From positions 62,001-126,000 of the forward strand of contig CAUACA010000001.1 of assembly GCA_958427355.1 (NCBI GenBank): DNA of 64,000 bases. The letters run 5' to 3'. This DNA comes from an uncultured Collinsella sp. (GTDB lineage: Bacteria; Actinomycetota; Coriobacteriia; Coriobacteriales; Coriobacteriaceae). Below the pieces are notes generated by a model, which made no database searches, was not told where the DNA came from, and was given only the letters and a program-made list of their open reading frames with translations. The position numbers and the translations under genes are program-made. Each line of letters starts with the position of its first letter. Position 1 is the stretch's first letter. Below are positions 33,866 through 40,758 of the stretch, piece by piece.

Positions 33866-34163
33866 CTCGAGGGTCGGCGGCTACCCGATGGGGGTGACCG
33901 ACGCCACGATAGAACGCTGCTACGGCGGGGCCTGCGAGCCTAGGATGTGCGGGAACTGCAGGCACTTCTGCAGCAGCGACATCCACGTCGACTACGGCTA
34001 CTGCCACCTCGGGTTCGAGCGTGCCTACGACGCGGAGGCGCCTGACCGCAAGGAAGGGTTCTGGCGCCTGGCGAAGTGGGCCGTGGCGTGGCTCATGGAG
34101 AACCTGCTGTACTGCGAGGACGAGTGCGGCGAGTGCCGCGACTACGAGGAGTTTGGGCTATGA
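33858..34163 (+). CDS. Cysteine-rich phage protein, 101 residues
   Basis: CYGGACEPRMCGNCRHFCSS and YGYCHLGF in the first half and YCEDECGECRDYEEF at the end suggest two metal sites. Function unknown. It overlaps the preceding gene by 8 bases and the following one by 4. Confidence 0.62.
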   Translation: MSDSRVGGYPMGVTDATIERCYGGACEPRMCGNCRHFCSSDIHVDYGYCHLGFERAYDAEAPDRKEGFWRLAKWAVAWLMENLLYCEDECGECRDYEEFGL

Positions 34164-34564
34164 GTGTCGAATTGCCGAGAGACGCCGAGGGACGAGAGAT
34201 ACCTCTAGATACCGTGGCGCTGTTCAACCGTGTCGGGAACGTATATAGCATCGTGCGCTGGACATTCACCACGGACTTTGATTTGAGTGACGGATGGTCG
34301 AACAAATGGCGTGCGATTACCGACCGTGGATTTGCACTCGATCCGGCACTCGTGTACCTCACCACGCCAGACACATGGGAGAAGCTGGAAGAGGACTTGG
34401 GCAGGGGCGCGGACGCGCTGAATTATGAAGCCTGCGCCTATTTTGGCAAAAATGCGTGCGACTGCTCATCGTGCATCGCCGACAAAGGCGAAACCTGCGA
34501 AAGGGTTGTCATGCGCGACATCGCCGACCGCATCCACAAGCTGAGGGGTGAGGGCGATGCCTAG
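34160..34564 (+). CDS. Hypothetical phage protein, 134 residues
   Basis: It begins MSVELPRDAEGREIPLDTVALFN and contains WSNKWRAITDRGF. Its C-terminal third has three cysteines (NACDCSSCIAD) plus CERVVMRDIADRIHKL. Similar short proteins are scattered among actinobacterial siphophages; the role is unknown. GC content here is lower than in the structural genes. Confidence 0.6.
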   Translation: MSVELPRDAEGREIPLDTVALFNRVGNVYSIVRWTFTTDFDLSDGWSNKWRAITDRGFALDPALVYLTTPDTWEKLEEDLGRGADALNYEACAYFGKNACDCSSCIADKGETCERVVMRDIADRIHKLRGEGDA

Positions 34565-34757
34565 CGACTGCCCCTACTGCGGCAAACCGCATTTCAACTT
34601 CGGTGATGACGAGGAGGGAGTCGAGATGTGGATTAACGAGCCAAACGACGGCGAGTACGTCATTGTTGCCGACCCGCCGTTCGCATGGAGCACCCCGATT
34701 AACTTCTGCCCGTTCTGCGGGCGCAAGCTGGAGAAGGTGAAGACTGATGCTGACTAA
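34557..34757 (+). CDS. Zinc-ribbon phage protein, 66 residues
   Basis: The MPSDCPYCGKPHFNF start and FCPFCGRKL end give a classic C-x2-C ... C-x2-C zinc ribbon around an acidic middle. It overlaps both neighbours. Confidence 0.62.
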   Translation: MPSDCPYCGKPHFNFGDDEEGVEMWINEPNDGEYVIVADPPFAWSTPINFCPFCGRKLEKVKTDAD

Positions 34758-35070
34758 CGACTTGGTACCGTGCTTCGTCCAGTCGTTCAAGACGGACTCA
34801 AAGACCGGCTACGAGAAGGCGCTGCTCGTTGGCGTATTCGACAAGACGACCACTGACCTTGACTGCTGCATATCCTCGAGCAGCAGGGATACGGGTAAAA
34901 CCCGTCAGCCGGTTGCCGTGGTCATGTGCAAGGATGGCCGCCTGCAAGAGGTGAACGTACGGAGGGTCGTCATCGACGGCTCAGACGAAGTGTTCGATAT
35001 GTACACGTGGATGTTCAACGAGAACGACATAACCGAGCAGCTCGGGTTCCAGCGCAAGGAGGACGAATGA
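34747..35070 (+). CDS. Hypothetical phage protein, 107 residues
   Basis: No family is recognised. The central segment QPVAVVMCKDGRLQEVNVRRVVID looks beta-rich. It overlaps its neighbours by a few bases, as do most genes of this block. Confidence 0.6.
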   Translation: MLTNDLVPCFVQSFKTDSKTGYEKALLVGVFDKTTTDLDCCISSSSRDTGKTRQPVAVVMCKDGRLQEVNVRRVVIDGSDEVFDMYTWMFNENDITEQLGFQRKEDE

Positions 35071-35339
35071 CAACGCACCGACTCAAGATCTTTGTCAAAT
35101 ACGCCGACGCAATCATGAGTGGGGCCAAGACATTCGAGATTCGCAAGAACGACCGCGGCTACAGGGTCGGCGACAAGATCGTATTCGACGTCGTCACGAA
35201 CGAAGGCTACGCCGTCGGAGAAGCAGCAAGGCATCCGCTCAACGGTGAAGTCTACCGAATCGACTACATCCTCGACGACTTCGAGGGCCTCGCCCAGAAG
35301 TACGTGGCGTTTGCCATATCCAAGGAAGAAAAACGATGA
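35067..35339 (+). CDS. DUF3850 (ASCH/PUA-like) protein
   Basis: The 90-residue sequence HRLKIFVKYADAIMSGAKTFEIRKNDRGYRVGDKIVFD is the DUF3850 signature, a small PUA/ASCH-like RNA-binding fold. It ends with YILDDFEGLAQKYVAFAI. Function in phages is unknown. It overlaps both neighbours by 4 bases. Confidence 0.8.
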   Translation: MTTHRLKIFVKYADAIMSGAKTFEIRKNDRGYRVGDKIVFDVVTNEGYAVGEAARHPLNGEVYRIDYILDDFEGLAQKYVAFAISKEEKR

Positions 35340-35503
35340 GGGCTTACCGGCTGGCACCATGGCTCTGGTTTATCGTCGCGGCCACGTACGCCACGCGCGC
35401 CTGCGTGGAGATTGCCGCCGGGGATGACCCGGTGGAAGACGTTGTGGCGATGCTCACGGCTCTCGTGCTCATGAAACTCTACCGAGTTGATGGTGGTGAG
35501 TAA
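35336..35503 (+). CDS. Small membrane protein, 55 residues
   Basis: The ATG overlaps the DUF3850 stop (ATGA). The peptide has a hydrophobic N-terminal segment, APWLWFIVAATYATR, and a second weaker one, VVAMLTALVLMKLY. Function unknown. Confidence 0.5.
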   Translation: MRAYRLAPWLWFIVAATYATRACVEIAAGDDPVEDVVAMLTALVLMKLYRVDGGE

Positions 35504-35547
35504 TACGGGGCTGCCAACCGGTGGCCCTGAGCCAGATTTGCGTTAAC

Positions 35548-35563
35548 TGGTCGAATTCGACCA
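35548..35563. promoter_or_regulatory. 16-bp perfect palindrome
   Basis: TGGTCGAATTCGACCA is a perfect palindrome in the 80-base gap before the DUF4406 gene. It is one of few real gaps in the early block and could be an operator for a dimeric regulator. Confidence 0.4.
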
Positions 35564-35583
35564 CTTTTGAGAGATGAGGACAA

Positions 35584-35910
35584 ATGACTAAACGAGCGAT
35601 GATTTCTCAGCCCATGGCAGGCAAGACCGACGAGGAGATCGCGGAGGCGAGGGACAAGGCGCACGCCAAGCTGCGCGAGATGGGCTACGAGTTCGTGAAC
35701 ACCCTGTTCACCGACAAGTGGTACAGCGACGAGGCCATGGAGGAGCGCGGCGTCGTGCAGATTCCGCTCTGTTACCTCGCGAAATCTCTTGAGAACATGA
35801 GCCTGTGCCATGCGGCCTACTTCTGCAAAGGCTGGGAGAACGCACGCGGATGTCGCATCGAGCATGATGCCGCCGTCGCGTACGGGCTTGAGGTGCTATA
35901 TGAAGATTAG
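35584..35910 (+). CDS. DUF4406 / nucleoside deoxyribosyltransferase-like protein
   Basis: The start KRAMISQPMAGKTDEEI, the middle LAKSLENMSLCHAAYFCKGWENARGCRIEHDAAVAYGLEVLYE, and the length of 108 residues match DUF4406, related to nucleoside 2-deoxyribosyltransferases. It may act on phage or host nucleotides. GATGAGGAC precedes the ATG. Confidence 0.8.
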   Translation: MTKRAMISQPMAGKTDEEIAEARDKAHAKLREMGYEFVNTLFTDKWYSDEAMEERGVVQIPLCYLAKSLENMSLCHAAYFCKGWENARGCRIEHDAAVAYGLEVLYED

Positions 35911-36139
35911 CGATGAAGAGCGCCGCGAGGCCGTCGAGTTCCTGCGCTCAGGCAAGTGCCTATACTTTGACGAGCACCGGAAAACGGAGCTCGACTGCAA
36001 CCAGTGCATGAAGGTGAGCACGATGCTTTTCGGCCACTACGATGCGCTTTGCGGGTTGGACAGCTGTGGAACCGATACGTGGCAAAGACTTGCCGACCTC
36101 ATTGACCGCCCGAGCGAGAATATCGAGCGTCCTCGGTGA
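35900..36139 (+). CDS. Hypothetical phage protein, 79 residues
   Basis: It starts inside the end of the DUF4406 gene. The sequence contains three cysteines (LDCNQCMKVS, GLDSCGTD) and a final RLADLIDRPSENIERPR. No function can be assigned. Confidence 0.55.
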   Translation: MKISDEERREAVEFLRSGKCLYFDEHRKTELDCNQCMKVSTMLFGHYDALCGLDSCGTDTWQRLADLIDRPSENIERPR

Positions 36140-36199
36140 GTTGGTCTCCGGCGCTTGATAAGGTTCTGCCGTGGCGGGCGAGCTTTAGGGGGTATGCGA

Positions 36200-36628
36200 A
36201 TGGCGTGTAGGCCACCTGTAGGAGATGGGCCAAAAGGCCCATCCACAAAGTCAGCACATCCGTTGAGGGACGAGTGGGCGCTCCGGAAGGGGCGCTCCTC
36301 TTACGTCCTGTGGACGGACGAGATGATAAGGCGGATGCAGGCGCACCCGGAGCGGACGGCGGCGGAGATCGCGGCGGAGCTGAGGGTGACGCCGAGCGCC
36401 GTGAGGCACGCGCGGCAGCGGTACGGGCGCTTTTCGACCGGAACGGATGGGCTGTGCATCGTGTGCGACGCGCGGCCCGTGTTCGACACGTCGGCGCAGG
36501 CGAAGAAGTGGAGGCTGTGAAAGGGGTGCTATCTGGCGGAGAGGAAGAGGCGGCTCGAGGAAGAGGCGGAGAGCAACCGCATACGACAGGCCGCGCACAG
36601 ACGGCAGAAGCTGGACGGAGACGTTTGA
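36200..36628 (+). CDS. HTH/zinc-ribbon phage protein interrupted by in-frame UGA
   Basis: The first part (106 residues, ending at the TGA 36518-36520) has a helix-turn-helix, HPERTAAEIAAELRVTPSAVRHARQRYG, then a half zinc ribbon, LCIVCDARPVF. Directly after the TGA the same frame continues for 36 codons as KGCYLAERKRRLEEEAESNR to a TGA at 36626. The stop occupies the place where the third zinc cysteine (C-x2-C ... C-x2-C) is expected, so a TGC/TGT to TGA change or UGA readthrough is likely. The ATG at 36200 has TAGGGGG 7 bases upstream. A truncated product is the default assumption. Confidence 0.6.
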
Positions 36629-36680
36629 GAGGCTGGCCGAGGTGATCAGAATCAAGTCGACTAAGGTCGAGTAGCCGAAA

Positions 36681-36708
36681 GGCCCCGGGAAACCGGGGCC
36701 TTTTCTTT
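36681..36708 (+). terminator. Rho-independent terminator ending the early operon
   Basis: GGCCCCGG pairs with CCGGGGCC around a GAAA tetraloop and is followed by TTTTCTTT. It separates early genes from the packaging module. Confidence 0.93.
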
Positions 36709-36709
36709 A

Positions 36710-36781
36710 AACGTTACCCCCTTTTTACGCTCGTGGGCAAACGCACGCGCTTGTCCACGTGCGTAAAAAGGTGGGAACGTT
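36710..36781. repeat. 27-bp imperfect inverted repeat upstream of terS
   Basis: The arms at 36710-36736 and 36755-36781 match at 24 of 27 positions, with CCTTTTTACGC in one arm and GCGTAAAAAGG in the other. They enclose an 18-base GC-rich loop. Because it lies just before the small terminase gene it may be a terminase recognition (pac or cos) site, or a regulatory site for late transcription. Confidence 0.7.
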
Positions 36782-36792
36782 CGCGTTTCCAT

Positions 36793-37218
36793 ATGGCTAT
36801 CTACCAGCGGAAACGTGATTTTGTGGCGGGAAAAGGGCGTGAAAAACTGACCAAGGAGGGCATCGAGGATGCCGTCCGCCTGTGCCGTGCCGGAATGACC
36901 GACAGGGACATCGCCGCGTATCTCGGGGTCGCACGCGAGACATACAGCCGCTGGATCAACCATCCCAGAACAGACAATCAGCGTCAACTGTGTCACGTTC
37001 TAAAAAAGGCCGAGGTCGAGCGCAAGGCGACGCTCGTGGGCCGCATCATGGACGCGAGCGGCGACAGCTGGCAGGCGGCGGCGTGGCTTTTGGAGCGCAA
37101 GTACCCGCAGGAGTACGCCAAGGCGCAGCGCATCATGGATACCACCGACACGGCGGTGCTCAAGGCCGCCAAGGAGCTGGTTCTGTCCGTGCCGTCCTCA
37201 ATCGGCGGGGACGAGTAG
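36793..37218 (+). CDS. terS: Terminase small subunit
   Basis: This 141-residue DNA-recognition subunit of the packaging motor has a helix-turn-helix, CRAGMTDRDIAAYLGVARETYSRWI, near the N-terminus, then the central helical oligomerisation segment RKATLVGRIMDASGDSWQAAAWLLERKYPQEYAK. The ATG at 36793 is preferred over an in-frame GTG at 36733 that falls within the inverted repeat, although no strong ribosome site precedes it. terL begins 3 bases after the stop. Confidence 0.87.
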   Translation: MAIYQRKRDFVAGKGREKLTKEGIEDAVRLCRAGMTDRDIAAYLGVARETYSRWINHPRTDNQRQLCHVLKKAEVERKATLVGRIMDASGDSWQAAAWLLERKYPQEYAKAQRIMDTTDTAVLKAAKELVLSVPSSIGGDE

Positions 37219-37221
37219 CCG

Positions 37222-38418
37222 ATGCCGCTCACGAGGATGCAGCGCGAGTACCTCGCCAACTGCACGCACCGCTACAACGTGAAGTGCGGGGCGACGGGCT
37301 CGGGCAAGAGCTACGTCGACATAGCCGTGACCATACCGCAGAGGCTTCTCGCCATGAGGGGCGAGGGGCTGGCGGTGATGATCGGGAACACCCGCTCGAC
37401 GCTCGAGCGCAACATCCTCGAGCCGATGCGCTCGCTCTACAGCGAAGACGTCGTCAGCCAGATCGGGCGGGACAACACGGCCCAGATATTCGGGCGCAAG
37501 GTCTACTGCCTCGGGGCGGACAAGAAGACAAGCGTATCCAAGATTCAGGGCGCCACGTTCGAGTGGGTCTACGGCGACGAGGTCGCCACGTGGAGCGAAG
37601 ACGTGTTCCAGATGCTCAAGAGCCGCCTGCGCTGCGCGCACAGCCGCTTCGACGGCACCTGCAACCCCGACAGCCCCAACCACTGGTTCAAGCGGTTCCT
37701 CGACGGCGACAGCGACATCTACAGGCAGGACTACACGATCTGGGACGGTGCGCTGGCACCGGATGTCATCGAGGCCCTCATCAAGGACTACGGCAGCGGC
37801 GTGTACTACGACCGCTACATCTTGGGCAAGTGGACGCTGGCCGAGGGCCTGGTCTACCCCGAGTGGGAGGGTGCCCTCGAGAGCCGATATACGGGCAGCG
37901 CCGCCAAGTACGCGGTGTCTTGCGACTACGGAACGCAGAACGCTTTCGCGGCGCTGCTGTGGGCGTTTGACGGCAAGGTGTGGCACGCGGTTGACGAGTA
38001 CCGCTACTCGGGCCGCGACACGGGGCACCAGAAGACGGACGCCGACTACGTAGCCGACATGGCCGACTTCGTGCGCGGGCTGGGCAAGCCGCCCACGTTC
38101 ATCATCGACCCGAGCGCCACGAGCTTCATCGCCGCGATGCGGCAGGCCGGGTTCAAAACCAAGAAGGGGCGCAACGACGTCGCGGACGGCATACGAGAGA
38201 CGGGGGTGTGCCTGGGCAACGGCACGGTGCGCATCTCCGACGCCTGCGCAGGGCTGATAGGCGAGCTCGGCGGCTACTGCTGGGACGCCAAGGCGGACGG
38301 CGACAGGCCTGTCAAGGTCGAGGACCACAGCTGCGACGCGCTCCGTTACGGCGTGGCAACACTGCGCATGTACAAGCCTGCGAAAGAGCAGGTAAACCCA
38401 TTCTTTGGAGGGAGGTAG
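37222..38418 (+). CDS. terL: Terminase large subunit, PBSX type
   Basis: TerL is the packaging ATPase-nuclease. It shows Walker A KCGATGSGKSY, Walker B FEWVYGDEVATW with the catalytic glutamate, the DGTCNPDSPNHWFKRF coupling motif, and a C-terminal RNase H-type nuclease with SCDYGTQNAF, FIIDPSATSF and VEDHSCDALRYG. The length of 398 residues fits the PBSX family of headful-packaging phages. Confidence 0.95.
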   Translation: MPLTRMQREYLANCTHRYNVKCGATGSGKSYVDIAVTIPQRLLAMRGEGLAVMIGNTRSTLERNILEPMRSLYSEDVVSQIGRDNTAQIFGRKVYCLGADKKTSVSKIQGATFEWVYGDEVATWSEDVFQMLKSRLRCAHSRFDGTCNPDSPNHWFKRFLDGDSDIYRQDYTIWDGALAPDVIEALIKDYGSGVYYDRYILGKWTLAEGLVYPEWEGALESRYTGSAAKYAVSCDYGTQNAFAALLWAFDGKVWHAVDEYRYSGRDTGHQKTDADYVADMADFVRGLGKPPTFIIDPSATSFIAAMRQAGFKTKKGRNDVADGIRETGVCLGNGTVRISDACAGLIGELGGYCWDAKADGDRPVKVEDHSCDALRYGVATLRMYKPAKEQVNPFFGGR

Positions 38419-38422
38419 CGGC

Positions 38423-39856
38423 TTGTCTAAGGGGCCTTTGGTGACCGATGGCGACCTCAAGGAGGCGGTGTCGGCGACGGCGTTCGCGGCCGATGCCATC
38501 GAGCGGCACATGTCGAGCGAGATGTACCGCAACGCCGTCACCGCGAACGAGTACTACCGCCAGCACAACGTCACGATCAACCGTTTCGTGCAGAAGATCT
38601 ACTCGTGCTCCGGTGCCGAGGCCGAGGACTTCACGGCCTCGAAGCTGAGGCTGGCGAGTAACCTGTTCAAGCGCCTAAACGTCCAGCGCTGCACGTACTC
38701 GCTTGGTAAGGGCGTGAGCTTCGTGGACGTCTCGGCGGGCGGCAAGGACACGACCAAGGAGGGGCTTGGCGACCGCTTCGACGACGACGTCATGGAGATG
38801 GGGCTCAAGGCGCTCATCCACGGTGTGTCATTCCCGTTTTGGAACCTCGACCACATCGACGTGTTCACCGCCGACGAGTTCTGCCCGGTGTGGGACGAGT
38901 ACTCGGGGGCGCTATACGCCGGCGTGAGGTTCTGGCGGCTCGACTCCGATTACCCGTGGCACGCGACCCTCTACGAGCAGGACGGCTACACGGAGATGGT
39001 GTCGGGCGGCAGCGGCTTCGACTTCGAGGTGGCCGAGGCCAAGCGCGCCTACAAGGTCACATATCAGGAGATACCGGCGGACGGGATGAAGCTGGCCGTC
39101 GATGCGGAGAACTACTCCCGCCTACCCATCGTGGCGGTCTGGGGCAGCGACGCGCACCAGAGCACGCTCGTCGGCATGCGCGAGAGCATCGACGCCTACG
39201 ACCTCATCAAGAGCGGCCTGGTGAACGACACGCGCGACTGCGCACAGATCTACTGGCTCATCAACGGAGCCGGCGGCATGGACGACAGGGACCTCGACCT
39301 GTGGCGGGCGAAGCTCAAGCTGACGCACGTGGCCGAGGTCGACGCCGAGCAGGGGCAGTCCGTGACGCCGTACACGCAGGAGGTGCCCGTCGAGGGCCGC
39401 AAGGAGACGCTGGCGCAGATCAAGGCCGACATCTACGAGGACTTCGGCGCGCTGGACGTCCACACCATCGCGGCGGGGGCGACCAACGACCATATCGACG
39501 CGGCATACCAGCCGATGGACGAGGAGGCTGCCGAGTTTGAGCGCCACATCCGCGAGGGTATCATGGACATCCTTGCGTTGCAGGGCATCGAGGACACGCC
39601 CGTGTTCACGCACACTCGCATCAGCAACACCAAGGAGCAGGTCGAGACCGTGTGCCTGGAGGCCGAGTATCTGGACGACGAGACGATCCTGCGAAAGCTG
39701 CCGAACATCACGCCCGACGAGAGGGCGAAGATTTTGGAGCGCAAGCAGCGGGAGCAGGAGGAGCGCATGGCGGCGCTGCCGCCCGCCCTGGCGGCGAACG
39801 CGAAGGGTGCCCAGGAGGGCGACGAGGACGACGAGGATGAGGAAGGTGATGAGTGA
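38423..39856 (+). CDS. Portal protein, SPP1 gp6-like
   Basis: The dodecameric portal forms the DNA entry vertex. The sequence follows the SPP1 gp6/PF05133 pattern: NEYYRQHNVTINRF, ASNLFKRLNVQRCTYSLGKGVSF, FPFWNLDHIDVF, then a long helical part and a strongly acidic Glu/Asp C-terminus. The TTG at 38423 has GAGGGAGGT 6 bases upstream and is the likely start. The gene overlaps the next ATG. Confidence 0.9.
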   Translation: MSKGPLVTDGDLKEAVSATAFAADAIERHMSSEMYRNAVTANEYYRQHNVTINRFVQKIYSCSGAEAEDFTASKLRLASNLFKRLNVQRCTYSLGKGVSFVDVSAGGKDTTKEGLGDRFDDDVMEMGLKALIHGVSFPFWNLDHIDVFTADEFCPVWDEYSGALYAGVRFWRLDSDYPWHATLYEQDGYTEMVSGGSGFDFEVAEAKRAYKVTYQEIPADGMKLAVDAENYSRLPIVAVWGSDAHQSTLVGMRESIDAYDLIKSGLVNDTRDCAQIYWLINGAGGMDDRDLDLWRAKLKLTHVAEVDAEQGQSVTPYTQEVPVEGRKETLAQIKADIYEDFGALDVHTIAAGATNDHIDAAYQPMDEEAAEFERHIREGIMDILALQGIEDTPVFTHTRISNTKEQVETVCLEAEYLDDETILRKLPNITPDERAKILERKQREQEERMAALPPALAANAKGAQEGDEDDEDEEGDE

Positions 39857-40758
39857 TGGCGGCATTGCAGGTGCTTGACGGCGAGCTGTGGCAGTGGGAC
39901 ACCGGGCGCGAGGTCGAGGTTGTCGGCTGTGAGCAGGTGCATTTCGCCAAGTCGACCACGGGGACGTGCTACACGGTTGCGGTGGCCGACAGCAAGGCGA
40001 AGATTCCCGACGAGCTGCTCCAGGCGGCTGGGCGCGTGTACGCATGGGCCTACATCACGGACGAGGCATACGGCGGGCGCACGCGCATCGAGGCGCTCTG
40101 GGACGTAAAGAGGCGAGCCAAGCCCGCCGAGTACATCTACGAGCCGAGCGACCAGCGCACCATCAAGGACGCGGAGACGGCGCGAGACGAGGCCAAGGCC
40201 GCGCAGAAGGCGGCGGAGGCAGCACGCGACAAGGCTGTCGCCGCCGAGGTCAAGGGGGCACGAGCCACGACGCTCGCCTCGGGCTCGGAGGCAACGGCGG
40301 CGATGGAGGGCAACGTGCTGGTCGTCGGCGTGCCGAAGGGCGACGCGCTGAGGTACAGCGACCTCACCGCCGAGCAGATTGCGGAGCTCAAGAAGCCCGC
40401 GACGGACGCGGCGGCTGGCGTGAACAAGGTCAACAACGAGTTCAAGCAGCTCAAGGCTTCTGTCGAAACGGCGGAGAAGGGCCGCGCCGACGCCGAGGCG
40501 GGGCGCAAGGAGAAAGAGACCGAGCGCGGGCAGAACGAGACGGAGCGCAAGGAGGCTGAGGCCGGACGCAAGACCGCCGAGCAGAAGCGCGAGCAGGATT
40601 CGACCAAAGCCCTCGCCGACGCGCAGGCGGCTCTCAAGGACGCCAAGACGGCAGCCCTGAACTACCAGTCGATTATCGACTCGGCGGCTGCCGTGACGGC
40701 GCTGGGACTCAAGAAGGTAAACGGCAAGATTTGCCAGATGCGAAAGGTAGGTGCCTAA
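39856..40758 (+). CDS. Tail fibre/baseplate protein with coiled coil
   Basis: Residues 1-100 begin LQVLDGELWQWDTGREVEV and resemble the BppU-type N-terminal module that anchors fibres to siphophage baseplates. Residues 105-260 form a long Ala/Lys/Glu-rich coiled coil. The C-terminus is a short globular tip. It stands directly before the DGR variable protein, to which it could serve as the stalk. A tail fibre gene between portal and MuF is out of the usual order. Confidence 0.72.
   Translation: MAALQVLDGELWQWDTGREVEVVGCEQVHFAKSTTGTCYTVAVADSKAKIPDELLQAAGRVYAWAYITDEAYGGRTRIEALWDVKRRAKPAEYIYEPSDQRTIKDAETARDEAKAAQKAAEAARDKAVAAEVKGARATTLASGSEATAAMEGNVLVVGVPKGDALRYSDLTAEQIAELKKPATDAAAGVNKVNNEFKQLKASVETAEKGRADAEAGRKEKETERGQNETERKEAEAGRKTAEQKREQDSTKALADAQAALKDAKTAALNYQSIIDSAAAVTALGLKKVNGKICQMRKVGA

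Noticed and set aside
36518..36520. Selenocysteine at the in-frame UGA
   Set aside because: No convincing SECIS hairpin follows at the needed distance, and selenocysteine in a zinc ribbon is not expected. Nonsense mutation or readthrough is simpler.
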